DNA of 64,000 bases. Origin: Rhizobium leguminosarum (GTDB taxonomy: Bacteria; Pseudomonadota; Alphaproteobacteria; Rhizobiales; Rhizobiaceae). How positions within the stretch are numbered: the stretch's first letter is position 1; every line of letters starts with the position of its first letter. Positions 36,943 to 46,396 of this stretch are shown here, one piece after another. The notes under the pieces are model-generated. The model was not told the DNA's origin. It ran no database searches and saw only the letters and a program-made list of their open reading frames with translations. The DNA is taken from assembly GCF_004123835.1 (NCBI RefSeq), contig NZ_MZMU01000024.1:416501-480500 (forward strand), given 5' to 3'. Both the position numbers and the translations under genes were made by a program.

Positions 36943-37056
36943 AGAGGCCTCCAGGCTGAAAAACGTCTCAAAATTGGCGCAGGCGCGAAGATCACCCACG
37001 TGCAAGCGCACGGCATGTCCGCCGTTTAGCAGGCTTCGCCGGTGATGGCAATAAGG

Positions 37057-37076
37057 ATATAAAGAAGTCTTTATAT
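37057..37076. promoter_or_regulatory. Perfect palindrome upstream of ahcY (candidate SahR operator)
   Basis: ATATAAAGA-AG-TCTTTATAT: 9-bp arms with a 2-base spacer, about 115 bases upstream of ahcY and 24 bases beyond the 3' end of the HPr gene. The sequence resembles the operators described for ArsR-family SahR regulators of the SAM/methionine cycle in proteobacteria. The regulator gene itself is not in the window. Confidence 0.6.
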
Positions 37077-37099
37077 GTTTATATGAACTCGATCGGAGC

Positions 37100-37375
37100 T
37101 CACATCTCCTCGCCGAACCTGTTTTGGATCAGCTGGTCCAGGGCCTCCAGCGCTTCCTCGGCCTGGCTGCCGCTCGCCGAAACGACGACGCTCGAGCCGG
37201 GGCTTGCTGCAAGCATCATCAGGCCCATGATGGAGGTTCCGCCGACCGTCATTCCATCCTTGGAAACGGTGATGGCGGCATCGAAGGTCTCGACCATCTG
37301 CACGAATTTGGCGGAAGCGCGCGCGTGAAGACCGCGCTTGTTGATAATGAGGAGTTCCCGGGAGAGCGATGTCAT
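37100..37375 (-). CDS. ptsH: HPr-family phosphocarrier protein
   Basis: HPr accepts phosphate from Enzyme I and passes it to EIIA. The 91-residue protein has the phospho-histidine site KRGLHARASAKF (His17) and the regulatory-serine region GGTSIMGLMML (Ser48), the site that HprK would phosphorylate. It lies nine bases after the EIIA gene, and hprK is just upstream, so it belongs to a regulatory PTS rather than a sugar transporter: no EIIB or EIIC is nearby. Confidence 0.93.
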   Translation of the reverse strand: MTSLSRELLIINKRGLHARASAKFVQMVETFDAAITVSKDGMTVGGTSIMGLMMLAASPGSSVVVSASGSQAEEALEALDQLIQNRFGEEM

Positions 37376-37384
37376 GAATGCCCG

Positions 37385-37786
37385 TTATTTTCCGCTGAGC
37401 ACACGGCTCGCGACATTGATATATTTCCGCCCGGCTTCGGAGGCCTCCACCAGCGCCTTCTCCATGTTGTTCTCGCCGCGCACCCCGGCAAGTTTGATCA
37501 ACATCGGCAGGTTGACGCCGGCAATGACTTCGGTATGGCCACTGCTCATGACTGATATGGCGAGATTGGACGGCGTGCCGCCGAACATGTCGGTCAGGAT
37601 GACAACGCCGTGGCCATCATCGGCACCGGAAACGGCTTCCAGAATGTCCTGCCGTCTCTGATCCATGTCGTCTTCGGGGCCAATACAGACTGTCTCGATG
37701 AATTTCTGAGGACCGACGACGTGCTCGACAGCATGACGAAACTCTTCAGCCAGCTTGCCATGAGTGACAAGCACAAGTCCGATCAT
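37385..37786 (-). CDS. PTS EIIA component, mannose family
   Basis: The 133-residue protein begins MIGLVLVTHGKLAEEF, with the phosphorylatable His9, and carries VVILTDMFGGTPSNLAISVM, typical of EIIA-Man. In alphaproteobacteria this protein (often called ManX or EIIA-Man) works with HPr and HprK in a regulatory phosphorelay. The ATG at 37786 was chosen because the domain starts there. It lies between hprK and HPr. Confidence 0.92.
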   Translation of the reverse strand: MIGLVLVTHGKLAEEFRHAVEHVVGPQKFIETVCIGPEDDMDQRRQDILEAVSGADDGHGVVILTDMFGGTPSNLAISVMSSGHTEVIAGVNLPMLIKLAGVRGENNMEKALVEASEAGRKYINVASRVLSGK

Positions 37787-37936
37787 GATATTACTGCTCC
37801 CATATACGCAAACGGTGGCCCCAATATCGCAATGCAGCAATTACGTCCACCGGTGGGGGCACATCTTGGCTATGAAAAGCCGAAGTGCAAGATAAAAATG
37901 CGAATATATAAGGCAGATTGACCAATCCGGAAGGCC

Positions 37937-38389
37937 TCAGTGCCCGATGCCAGGCACTTTTGCCATCAGGATCGCAAGGGGTGAAGAGACGCCTGTGAGC
38001 AACCGCAATGCGGGAAGCGAAAAACCGGCGGCAAGGCTCACCATTTCGCCCTCGGGAGGCACCCGGTTGTCACCGGAGGCGCTGCCAGGAAGCACGGCAT
38101 AATGCATGGTCGCCCGCGGAATATGGTCCTGCCGAACGATGCCGGTGCCGCGAAGTTCCATCAGCCCGGTAATCGACGGCGGGCATGTAGCGATCACCGC
38201 GCCGGCCTCTCCGGAGAGAAGCACCTGGTCGTCGGCGACCAGCGCCGTGAAAAGCCCGAGCCGGCGCGCCTCGGTCATGCAGGTGAAGGCCAGCATCGAT
38301 TTTCCCCAGCCGGAGGGACCGCTGAATAGCAGCCCCGTCTTGCCGACGACGATCGCCGTCGCATGGACGTTGAAACCTGCCTCGGTCAT
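37937..38389 (-). CDS. hprK: HPr kinase/phosphorylase, short alphaproteobacterial form
   Basis: HprK phosphorylates and dephosphorylates the regulatory serine of HPr. At 150 residues it corresponds only to the C-terminal catalytic domain of the roughly 310-residue Gram-positive enzyme. It has the P-loop FSGPSGWGKS (22-31), LVADDQVLL and MELRGTGIVR, the K/P-loop-like signature. It overlaps the chvG stop by four bases, linking the phosphotransferase genes to the ChvG/ChvI system, and is 150 bases upstream of the EIIA gene. Confidence 0.92.
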   Translation of the reverse strand: MTEAGFNVHATAIVVGKTGLLFSGPSGWGKSMLAFTCMTEARRLGLFTALVADDQVLLSGEAGAVIATCPPSITGLMELRGTGIVRQDHIPRATMHYAVLPGSASGDNRVPPEGEMVSLAAGFSLPALRLLTGVSSPLAILMAKVPGIGH

Positions 38390-40176
38390 GCTGCGGCGCC
38401 GATTGGCAAAGAGAGGATGAAGCGCGCGCCGAGCACATGCCCGCTCTCGGCATCGGTAATGTTTTCGGCTCTCAGCGAACCGCCATGCGCTTCGGCGATC
38501 TGCCGGCTGATCGACAGGCCGAGCCCCGAATTCTGGCCGAAGCCTTCCGCCTCCGGCCGGTCCGTATAGAAGCGTTCGAAGATGCGGTCGATATTTTCCG
38601 CCTGAATGCCGGGGCCGTTGTCTTCGATAGTGGTGACGCAGCGCGAGCGTGTCCGCACCAGCCGCACGGTAATCTTGCCACCCTTTTCCGGCACGAAAGA
38701 GCGGGCATTCTCGATCAGGTTGGCGATGATCTGGCCGATGCGTAGATCGTGGCCGTTGACGACGAAGCGCGTCTTGACGTTCGGCTTGCGTTCGATCGCA
38801 TATTCGATTTCCACCTGCTTCTTGGTGCTCCTGACCTGGCGCGAAACCTCGATCAGGTCGCGCAGCAGCACCTCCATGTCGACGGAACCGGCATCGACGC
38901 GTGCGAGTTCGGCGTCGAGACGGGAGGCGTCGGAGATATCGCTGATCAGCCGGTCGAGGCGGCGGACATCGTGCTGGATGACGTCCATCAGCCGCTTCTT
39001 GGAATCGTCGGATCGGGCAAGCGGCAGCGTTTCGACGGCGCTGCGCAGCGAGGTCAGCGGGTTCTTGAGCTCGTGGCTGACATCGGCCGCGAAACTCTCG
39101 ATCGCATCGATGCGGTCGTAGAGCGCCGTCGTCATCTCGCGCAATGCGATGGAAAGGTTGCCGATTTCATCCTGGCGGGCAGAGAAGTCGGGAATTTCCT
39201 CACGCGTCTTGGCGCCGCGGCGGACGCGGATGGCCGCTGCCGAAAGACGGCGCAGCGGATTGGCAATGGTCGACGACAGCACCAGCGAAAGCAGCACGTT
39301 GACGAGTGTCGCCACGCCGAAGACGCGCATGATGGCAAGCCGCTCGGCATGGACGATATTGTCGATGTCGCCCGCCTGCGTCGACAACAACAGCACCCCG
39401 AGCACGGCGCGGAACCGCTGGATCGGCACGGCGACGGAAACGATGAGTTCACCTTTTTCGGTGGTGCGCACGACTGCGCCGCGCACGCCGGTGAGCGCGT
39501 TCATCACTTCGGGATAGATCGAGCCGTCGCCGCCCGGCGCTTCCTTATAGAGCGGCAGATTGCCGGGCTGCAACGCCTTGTTGAACAGGGCGGCGAACCA
39601 CTCGCTCCAGGTCTGTTTCTCTTCCTCCACCGGCGGGAGGTCGAAGCGCAGCACCTGGCCGCGCGAATAGAGATGGCGCGAATCGAGCAGCAGGTTGGCA
39701 TCGGCATCGAAGATGCGGGCGCGCGTGCGCGTCGGAGAGATCAGCCGGCGCAGGACCGGCGCGACCTTTTCGGGATCGATCGGGAATTCAAGGTCCTCGT
39801 CGTTCGGCACCGGGGTGATGCTCTGGCCGGCTTGCAGCTCGAGCAGCTTTTGCGGATCGATGGTGATCGAGTTCGTATCGACCGACGCGGAGGCTGAAAC
39901 GGCGCCGGCGATGATTTCGCCCTGCGTCAACAGGCTTTCGGCGCGAGCGTCGATCAATCCCTCGCGGAACTGGTTAAGGTAGAGGATGCCGCCGACGAGC
40001 ACCACCAGCGCGACGAGATTGAAGAACAGGATGCGCCGCGTCAGGCTCGAAAAGACGGCATTGCCGAAGATGCGGCGGATCAGCGTGAAGGGATGGGACC
40101 AACGGCGGCCTCGGACGCGACGGGTGCTCACGCCCTCCGCATCGTCCAGATCCCTTTCCTGCACCAACTGTGCCAA
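38386..40176 (-). CDS. chvG: Sensor histidine kinase ChvG (ExoS)
   Basis: ChvG senses acidity and envelope state, partly through periplasmic ExoR, and phosphorylates ChvI; it controls exopolysaccharide, motility and host entry in rhizobia and Agrobacterium. The 596-residue protein has membrane segments at about 49-67 and 283-303 around a periplasmic domain of about 215 residues, a HAMP region (ANPLRRLSAAAIRVRRG), the phospho-site DVSHELKNPLTSLRS (His368) and the ATPase boxes (NLIENARSF, DNGPGIQ, SGLGLSISRQI). Start is the ATG at 40176. It is separated from chvI by a repeat. Confidence 0.95.
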   Translation of the reverse strand: MAQLVQERDLDDAEGVSTRRVRGRRWSHPFTLIRRIFGNAVFSSLTRRILFFNLVALVVLVGGILYLNQFREGLIDARAESLLTQGEIIAGAVSASASVDTNSITIDPQKLLELQAGQSITPVPNDEDLEFPIDPEKVAPVLRRLISPTRTRARIFDADANLLLDSRHLYSRGQVLRFDLPPVEEEKQTWSEWFAALFNKALQPGNLPLYKEAPGGDGSIYPEVMNALTGVRGAVVRTTEKGELIVSVAVPIQRFRAVLGVLLLSTQAGDIDNIVHAERLAIMRVFGVATLVNVLLSLVLSSTIANPLRRLSAAAIRVRRGAKTREEIPDFSARQDEIGNLSIALREMTTALYDRIDAIESFAADVSHELKNPLTSLRSAVETLPLARSDDSKKRLMDVIQHDVRRLDRLISDISDASRLDAELARVDAGSVDMEVLLRDLIEVSRQVRSTKKQVEIEYAIERKPNVKTRFVVNGHDLRIGQIIANLIENARSFVPEKGGKITVRLVRTRSRCVTTIEDNGPGIQAENIDRIFERFYTDRPEAEGFGQNSGLGLSISRQIAEAHGGSLRAENITDAESGHVLGARFILSLPIGAAA

Positions 40177-40244
40177 TGACAGGCCCTTTCGAAGGGCGGG
40201 GCCGGATGGACCGGCCCGCAGCCCTCAATATTTCCGACAGCGCC

Positions 40245-40338
40245 GCGCGTCTTTTCAGACGCGCAAAGGACGCTGCGACATTTTGAACTGCTGCATAATT
40301 TAATCCTTAAATCGATGCCGATTTAGGAAATTATGCAG
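40245..40338. repeat. Rhizobial mosaic repeat between chvI and chvG
   Basis: Hairpin GCGCGTC...GACGCGC (40245-40251, 40258-40264) followed by an imperfect palindrome: CTGCATAATT...AAATCG (40291-40314) with CGATTT...ATTATGCAG (40317-40338). The first hairpin matches that at 18023-18041. It could lower chvG expression relative to chvI. Confidence 0.72.
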
Positions 40339-40361
40339 GAGCGCGCTGCGCCGCTCGGGGC

Positions 40362-41096
40362 TCAGGCTGCTTCGCGGAAGCGGTATCCCACTCCGTAGAG
40401 TGTTTCAATCATATCAAAGTCGGTGTCGACCATCTTGAATTTCTTGCGCAGCCGCTTGATGTGGCTGTCGATGGTCCGGTCGTCGACATAGACCTGTTCG
40501 TCATAGGCTGCGTCCATCAGCGCGTCGCGGCTTTTGACGACGCCGGGGCGCTGCGCCAGTGAATGCAGGATTAGGAATTCGGTCACCGTCAGCGTCACGG
40601 CCTCGCCTTTCCAGGTGCAGGTATGGCGTTCCTGGTCCATGACCAGCTGCCCGCGCTCCAGCGAGCGGGCCTGCTGCACCGCGCCGGTCTTCGGCGCGCC
40701 GCTGGGGCTGGTGCCGGCGGCGGCGGCTTCGCGGCTTGACGCGCGGCGCAGGACGGCGCGTACGCGCTCCACCAGCAGACGCTGCGAAAAAGGTTTGGTG
40801 ATAAAATCATCGGCGCCCATCTTCAGGCCGAAGAGTTCATCGATCTCCTCATCCTTGGAAGTGAGGAAGATGACGGGAATATCCGACTTCTGCCGCAGGC
40901 GGCGCAGCAGTTCCATGCCGTCCATGCGCGGCATCTTGATGTCGAAGATCGCCAGCTGCGGCGGTCGCGCCAGCAGGCCGTCGAGCGCCGAAGCACCGTC
41001 CGTATAGGTCTCGACCTTATATCCTTCGGCCTCCAGTGCGATCGACACCGAGGTGAGGATGTTGCGGTCGTCATCAACGAGCGCGATTGTCGGCAT
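40362..41096 (-). CDS. chvI: Response regulator ChvI
   Basis: ChvI is the OmpR-family partner of ChvG. The protein begins MPTIALVDDDRNILTSVSIALEAEGYKVETYTDG; the phospho-acceptor is Asp52 in LAIFDIKMPRMDGMELLRRLR, followed by FLTSKDEEIDELFGLKMGADDFITKPF and a winged-helix DNA-binding domain ending DTDFDMIETLYGVGYRFREAA. I use the ATG at 41096 (244 residues), with GGAG nine bases upstream, which matches the usual ChvI N-terminus; an ATG six codons earlier (41114) is possible. It is divergent from pckA. Confidence 0.95.
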   Translation of the reverse strand: MPTIALVDDDRNILTSVSIALEAEGYKVETYTDGASALDGLLARPPQLAIFDIKMPRMDGMELLRRLRQKSDIPVIFLTSKDEEIDELFGLKMGADDFITKPFSQRLLVERVRAVLRRASSREAAAAGTSPSGAPKTGAVQQARSLERGQLVMDQERHTCTWKGEAVTLTVTEFLILHSLAQRPGVVKSRDALMDAAYDEQVYVDDRTIDSHIKRLRKKFKMVDTDFDMIETLYGVGYRFREAA

Positions 41097-41114
41097 GGTG
41101 TTGGTCTCCGTCAT

Positions 41115-41433
41115 CAGTGCGCAATCTCCCGGATTTGCTCTCCCCAGGCGGTCTCAGTGACCGGATGCGCTTATGGAGGATAAAGGTGGAACAAATTGTG
41201 GCAAAGATAAAGGGGAAGATTGTCGTAAAATTCGCCGGCAATCTTAGGTGGCGCGTCGAAATGTTTAAACGCGATCTATTCAAACGATTTAAAATTAAGA
41301 CGATAAATTTAAATCGATTAATTGTTTGATATCACTGCATTTTCTCAAGTTTTCCATCTTGTGTTTTAAAATTTCTGCCCGTATTTTCGCGATTAGTTTT
41401 AACGGCAACGAGCCTGAGTGAAGGGAACTAGCC
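41115..41433. other. AT-rich divergent promoter region between chvI and pckA
   Basis: A 319-base gene-free region, markedly AT-rich at about 41260-41400. It contains an imperfect inverted repeat (TCAAACGATTTAAA near 41279 and TTTAAATCG...TTGTTTGA near 41307-41329). It should carry the promoters of both genes. I cannot place hexamers with confidence. Confidence 0.5.
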
Positions 41434-43044
<1,611 letters not shown>

Positions 43045-43045
43045 G

Positions 43046-43102
43046 GCGCGCAAGCAATCCAGCAAAAGTGTGCAACGGTTTTGCGTCCGGAATTGCTTCA
43101 AC
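43046..43102. repeat. Rhizobial palindromic intergenic repeat
   Basis: Arms AAGCAATCC (43052-43060) and GGAATTGCTT (43089-43098, one bulge) enclosing GCAAAAGTGTGCAACGGTTTTGC. The core differs by one base from the one at 20892-20915. Confidence 0.78.
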
Positions 43103-43121
43103 AGACTCTCTGACTCACGTG

Positions 43122-43153
43122 AAACCCGGCATCGCAGGATTGCCGGGTTTTCC
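43122..43153 (+). terminator. Intrinsic terminator of pckA
   Basis: Perfect 10-bp stem AAACCCGGCA/TGCCGGGTTT (43122-43131, 43141-43150), 9-base loop, then TTCC on the plus strand. Confidence 0.88.
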
Positions 43154-43205
43154 TTGTTGACGGCCGATATTTTCAATTCGCCGCCGATGTGAGATAGAAC
43201 GCCGC

Positions 43206-43646
43206 ATGGCCAGCGACGCGCTCTATATCGATGACAGGATCACCATCGCGGGATGGGAGCTGACGGAACAGTTCGTTCTGGCGGGCGGTCCCGGCGGGCA
43301 GAATGTCAACAAGGTCTCGACCGCTGTCCAGCTGTTTTTCAACATCGCGAATTCGCCGTCTCTCAATGATCGAGTCAAAACCAATGCGATCAAGCTCGCC
43401 GGCCGGCGTTTGTCGAAGGATGGCGTGCTGATGATTGAGGCGAGCCGGTTTCGCAGCCAGGACCGCAACCGCGAGGATGCGCGTGACCGGCTGAAGGAAC
43501 TAATCCTCGAGGCCGCCAAGCCGCCGCCGCCGCCGCGCAAGAAGACCAGGCCGACCAAGGGTTCGGTCGAACGCCGCCTGAAGGAAAAATCCGGTCGCTC
43601 GGAAGTCAAGAAGATGCGCGGCCGCCCCGGCGGCAGTGGTGAGTGA
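43206..43646 (+). CDS. arfB: Alternative ribosome-rescue peptidyl-tRNA hydrolase ArfB
   Basis: ArfB (YaeJ) frees stalled ribosomes lacking a stop codon by hydrolysing peptidyl-tRNA. The 146-residue protein has the release-factor GGQ motif in AGGPGGQNVNKVST (GGQ at 30-32) and a lysine/arginine-rich C-terminal tail (RKKTRPTKGSVERRLKEKSGRSEVKKMRGR), which enters the mRNA channel. Its short length without the codon-recognition domains separates it from RF1 and RF2. It abuts alkB. Confidence 0.94.
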   Translation: MASDALYIDDRITIAGWELTEQFVLAGGPGGQNVNKVSTAVQLFFNIANSPSLNDRVKTNAIKLAGRRLSKDGVLMIEASRFRSQDRNREDARDRLKELILEAAKPPPPPRKKTRPTKGSVERRLKEKSGRSEVKKMRGRPGGSGE

Positions 43647-43647
43647 C

Positions 43648-44265
43648 ATGCCGGAACTCTTGAACGGCATCCGCCATCTCCCCGGTTATCTCGACCGGTC
43701 GCGTCAGGAAGCATTGGTCGAGGTGATCCGCACCGTCGTCGCCGAAGCGCCGCTTTATGTACCCGCCATGCCCGGCACCGGCAAGCCGATGTCCGTGCGC
43801 ATGACCAATTGCGGGCCGCTCGGCTGGGTGACGGACAAAGAGCGCGGCTATCGCTACCAGCCGACACACCCTGCAACCGGCAGACCCTGGCCCGATATGC
43901 CGCAGCAATTGCTCGATATCTGGAACGACGTTTCGGGCTACGACAAGCCGCCGGAAGCCTGCCTCGTCAATTTCTACTCCGACGAAGCGCGCATGGGCTT
44001 GCATCAGGACAAGGACGAACAGGATCTCAAAGCCCCGGTCGTCTCGCTCTCGCTCGGCAACAGCTGCCTCTTTCGCGTCGGCGGCCTCAGCCGCAATGAT
44101 CGCACGCTATCTTTCAAGCTTTCGAGCGGTGATCTGGTCGTACTGGGCGGCGAGGGGAGGCTGTGTTTCCATGGCGTCGACCGCATCCATCCGGCGACGT
44201 CGACGCTGCTGAAGAATGGCGGCCGCATCAATCTGACGCTCCGCCGCGTCAATCCCACCGACTAA
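43648..44265 (+). CDS. alkB: Alpha-ketoglutarate-dependent DNA repair dioxygenase AlkB
   Basis: AlkB reverses 1-methyladenine and 3-methylcytosine by oxidative demethylation using Fe(II) and 2-oxoglutarate. The 205-residue protein has LVNFYSDEARMGLHQDKDEQD with the HxD iron ligands, the distal histidine in VDRIHPATST, and the 2-oxoglutarate arginines in GGRINLTLRR. The ATG at 43648 follows the arfB stop by one base; GTGs at 43636 and 43639 are alternatives overlapping arfB. It is convergent with coaA, nine bases away. Confidence 0.94.
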   Translation: MPELLNGIRHLPGYLDRSRQEALVEVIRTVVAEAPLYVPAMPGTGKPMSVRMTNCGPLGWVTDKERGYRYQPTHPATGRPWPDMPQQLLDIWNDVSGYDKPPEACLVNFYSDEARMGLHQDKDEQDLKAPVVSLSLGNSCLFRVGGLSRNDRTLSFKLSSGDLVVLGGEGRLCFHGVDRIHPATSTLLKNGGRINLTLRRVNPTD

Positions 44266-44274
44266 CGACAGCTG

Positions 44275-45270
44275 CTATAGTTTTCGCAGCGCGACCTGCT
44301 CGATCAGGTGATCCTTACCCTTTTTCAGGATGAGATCGGCGCGTGGACGCGTCGGTAGAATGTTCTGTCGCAGGTTCTTCAGGTTGATGTTTGCCCAAAG
44401 ATCCTCGGCGATTTCGAGCGCTTCCGCGTCGCTGATCGAGGCATAGCGATGGAAATAGGAATTCGGATCGCGGAAGGCGGTCTCGCGCAGCCGCATGAAG
44501 CGCGTGACATACCAGTTGTGGATCTCGTCTTCGGCGGCATCGATATAGATCGAGAAGTCGAAGAAGTCGGAGACCATCGGCACGATCTTGCCGCCGGCCG
44601 GCAGGTCGCGCGATTGCAGCACATTGATGCCCTCGAAGATCAGGATGTCGGGCCGGTCGACGATCTTGTATTCGTCCGGCAGCACGTCGTAGACGAGGTG
44701 TGAATAGCTGGGCGCCTTCACATCCGGCCGCCCGGCCTTGATCGCCGAGAGGAAGCGCAGGATCGCACCCGTGTCGTAGCTTTCCGGAAAACCTTTGCGC
44801 TGCATCAGCTTTTGCCGCTGCAGCACGGCGTTCGGATGCAGGAAGCCGTCGGTGGTGACGAGATCGACCTTCGGACTGGAAGGCCAGCGCCCCAGGAGCT
44901 CCTTGAGGATGCGGGCGGTGGTCGATTTTCCCACAGCGACCGAGCCGGCGATCCCGATGACGAAGGGCGTCTTCGTCACATCGGACAGGCTGAGGAAGCG
45001 GTTGCGCTGTTCAAACAGCATCTGCGAGGATTCGACATGTGCCGAGAGCAGCCGGGACAGCGACAGATAGATGCGCCGGACCTCGTCGAGATCGATTGGA
45101 TCGCCCATCGAACGCAGCCGTTTGACCTCGTCGCTCGTCAGCGTCAACGGCGTGTCGGCGCGGAATTTCGCCCATTGTTCGGAAGAGAAGAAGTGGTAGG
45201 GCGAATAGGATTCCGACTGGAAGTGATCCAACGTTTCCGGCACCCCGATAATCTCAGTCGCGATACTCAT
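44275..45270 (-). CDS. coaA: Type I pantothenate kinase
   Basis: CoaA phosphorylates pantothenate, the regulated first step of CoA synthesis. The 331-residue protein has FSSEQWAKFRADTPLTLT, the P-loop GIAGSVAVGKSTTARIL, VTTDGFLHPNAVLQ, and RGFPESYD-like KGFPESYDTG. The gene begins at the ATG at 45270, overlapping the hisE stop by four bases, so it is the last gene of the his cluster transcript. Confidence 0.96.
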   Translation of the reverse strand: MSIATEIIGVPETLDHFQSESYSPYHFFSSEQWAKFRADTPLTLTSDEVKRLRSMGDPIDLDEVRRIYLSLSRLLSAHVESSQMLFEQRNRFLSLSDVTKTPFVIGIAGSVAVGKSTTARILKELLGRWPSSPKVDLVTTDGFLHPNAVLQRQKLMQRKGFPESYDTGAILRFLSAIKAGRPDVKAPSYSHLVYDVLPDEYKIVDRPDILIFEGINVLQSRDLPAGGKIVPMVSDFFDFSIYIDAAEDEIHNWYVTRFMRLRETAFRDPNSYFHRYASISDAEALEIAEDLWANINLKNLRQNILPTRPRADLILKKGKDHLIEQVALRKL

Positions 45271-45590
45271 GAACTCTGCCGGCTGGCCTTTTCCTTGAGG
45301 CCGGACTGCGCGGTTCTGCGCTCGAGCTCGGCCATGACATTCTCTAATGGTATTTCAGCAATCTTCAATACGACCAATAGGTGATAGAGCACATCGGCCG
45401 CCTCATAGGTCAGATTGTCGCGGTCGCCGGTCACCGCCGCCATCACGGCCTCGATCGCCTCTTCACCAAGCTTCTTTGCCGCTTTCGGCTGGCCGGCGGC
45501 CACGAGTTTGGCTGTCCAGGATTGCTCCGGCGAGGCTTTCGATCGTTCTGCGACGATGCTTTCGAGATCGGAAAGGGAAAATCCGCGCAT
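45267..45590 (-). CDS. hisE: Phosphoribosyl-ATP pyrophosphatase
   Basis: HisE hydrolyses PR-ATP to PR-AMP, step two of histidine synthesis. The 107-residue all-helical protein starts MRGFSLSDLESIVAERSKASPEQSW and shows KKLGEEAIEAVMAA and the metal-binding YEAADVLYHLLVVL. HisI is not fused to it, and no hisI or hisG is in the window. The ATG at 45590 begins the domain. It follows hisF by 17 bases and overlaps coaA. Confidence 0.95.
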   Translation of the reverse strand: MRGFSLSDLESIVAERSKASPEQSWTAKLVAAGQPKAAKKLGEEAIEAVMAAVTGDRDNLTYEAADVLYHLLVVLKIAEIPLENVMAELERRTAQSGLKEKASRQSS

Positions 45591-45607
45591 AGGTCCGCTT
45601 TCAAGGT

Positions 45608-46396
45608 TCAGTCGAGACGCATGTCGATGCCGCACTTCGACATATAGTGCTTCGCCTCGCTGACGGAATAGGTGCCGAAGTGGAAGATCGACGCGGCAAG
45701 CACCGCATTGGCATGGCCCTCCTTCACCCCGGCGACGAGATCGTCGAGATCGCCGACGCCGCCGGACGCGATGACGGGCACACGCACCGCATCGGCGATC
45801 GCCCGCGTCAATTCCAGATCGTAACCGACCTTGGTGCCGTCGCGGTCCATCGAGGTGACCAGCAGCTCACCGGCGCCGCGCGCCACCATTTTCTCCGCGA
45901 ATTCGACGGCATCGATGCCGGTCGCGTTGCGGCCGCCATGGGTATAGATTTCCCAGGCGCTGAGATTGTCGCCGCCGACTGCCTGCGTGCGCCGGCGCTT
46001 GGCGTCGATCGAGACGACGATGCACTGGTCGCCGAACTTGTCGGCTGCCTCAGTGACGAAGTCGGGATTGCTGACGGCTGCCGAATTGATCGAGACCTTG
46101 TCGGCGCCGCACAGCAACAGCTTGCGGATATCGGCGATGGTACGCACCCCGCCGCCGACCGTCAGCGGCATGAAGCATTGGTCGGCCGTGCGCGACACGA
46201 CATCGAAGATCGTCTCGCGATTGTCCGAGGAAGCGGTGATGTCGAGGAAGCAGAGTTCGTCGGCGCCGGCCGCATCATAAGCCTTCGCGGCTTCGACGGG
46301 ATCGCCGGCATCGACGAGATTGAGGAAGTTGACGCCCTTGACGACACGGCCGTCCTTGACGTCGAGGCAGGGAATGACACGGGCCTTGAGGGTCAT
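45608..46396 (-). CDS. hisF: Imidazole glycerol phosphate synthase, cyclase subunit
   Basis: HisF takes ammonia from HisH and PRFAR to make IGP and AICAR. The 262-residue TIM barrel starts MTLKARVIPCLDVKDGRVVKGVNF with the catalytic aspartate in CLDVKDG, then VGGGVRTIADIRKLL, and a second catalytic aspartate in VVSIDAKRR; the end repeats VIASGGVGDLDDL. It abuts hisA with no gap. Confidence 0.97.
   Translation of the reverse strand: MTLKARVIPCLDVKDGRVVKGVNFLNLVDAGDPVEAAKAYDAAGADELCFLDITASSDNRETIFDVVSRTADQCFMPLTVGGGVRTIADIRKLLLCGADKVSINSAAVSNPDFVTEAADKFGDQCIVVSIDAKRRRTQAVGGDNLSAWEIYTHGGRNATGIDAVEFAEKMVARGAGELLVTSMDRDGTKVGYDLELTRAIADAVRVPVIASGGVGDLDDLVAGVKEGHANAVLAASIFHFGTYSVSEAKHYMSKCGIDMRLD

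Noticed and set aside
36943..37099. Possible SAH riboswitch upstream of ahcY
   Set aside because: I could not find the conserved core; the spacer instead holds a perfect operator-like palindrome.
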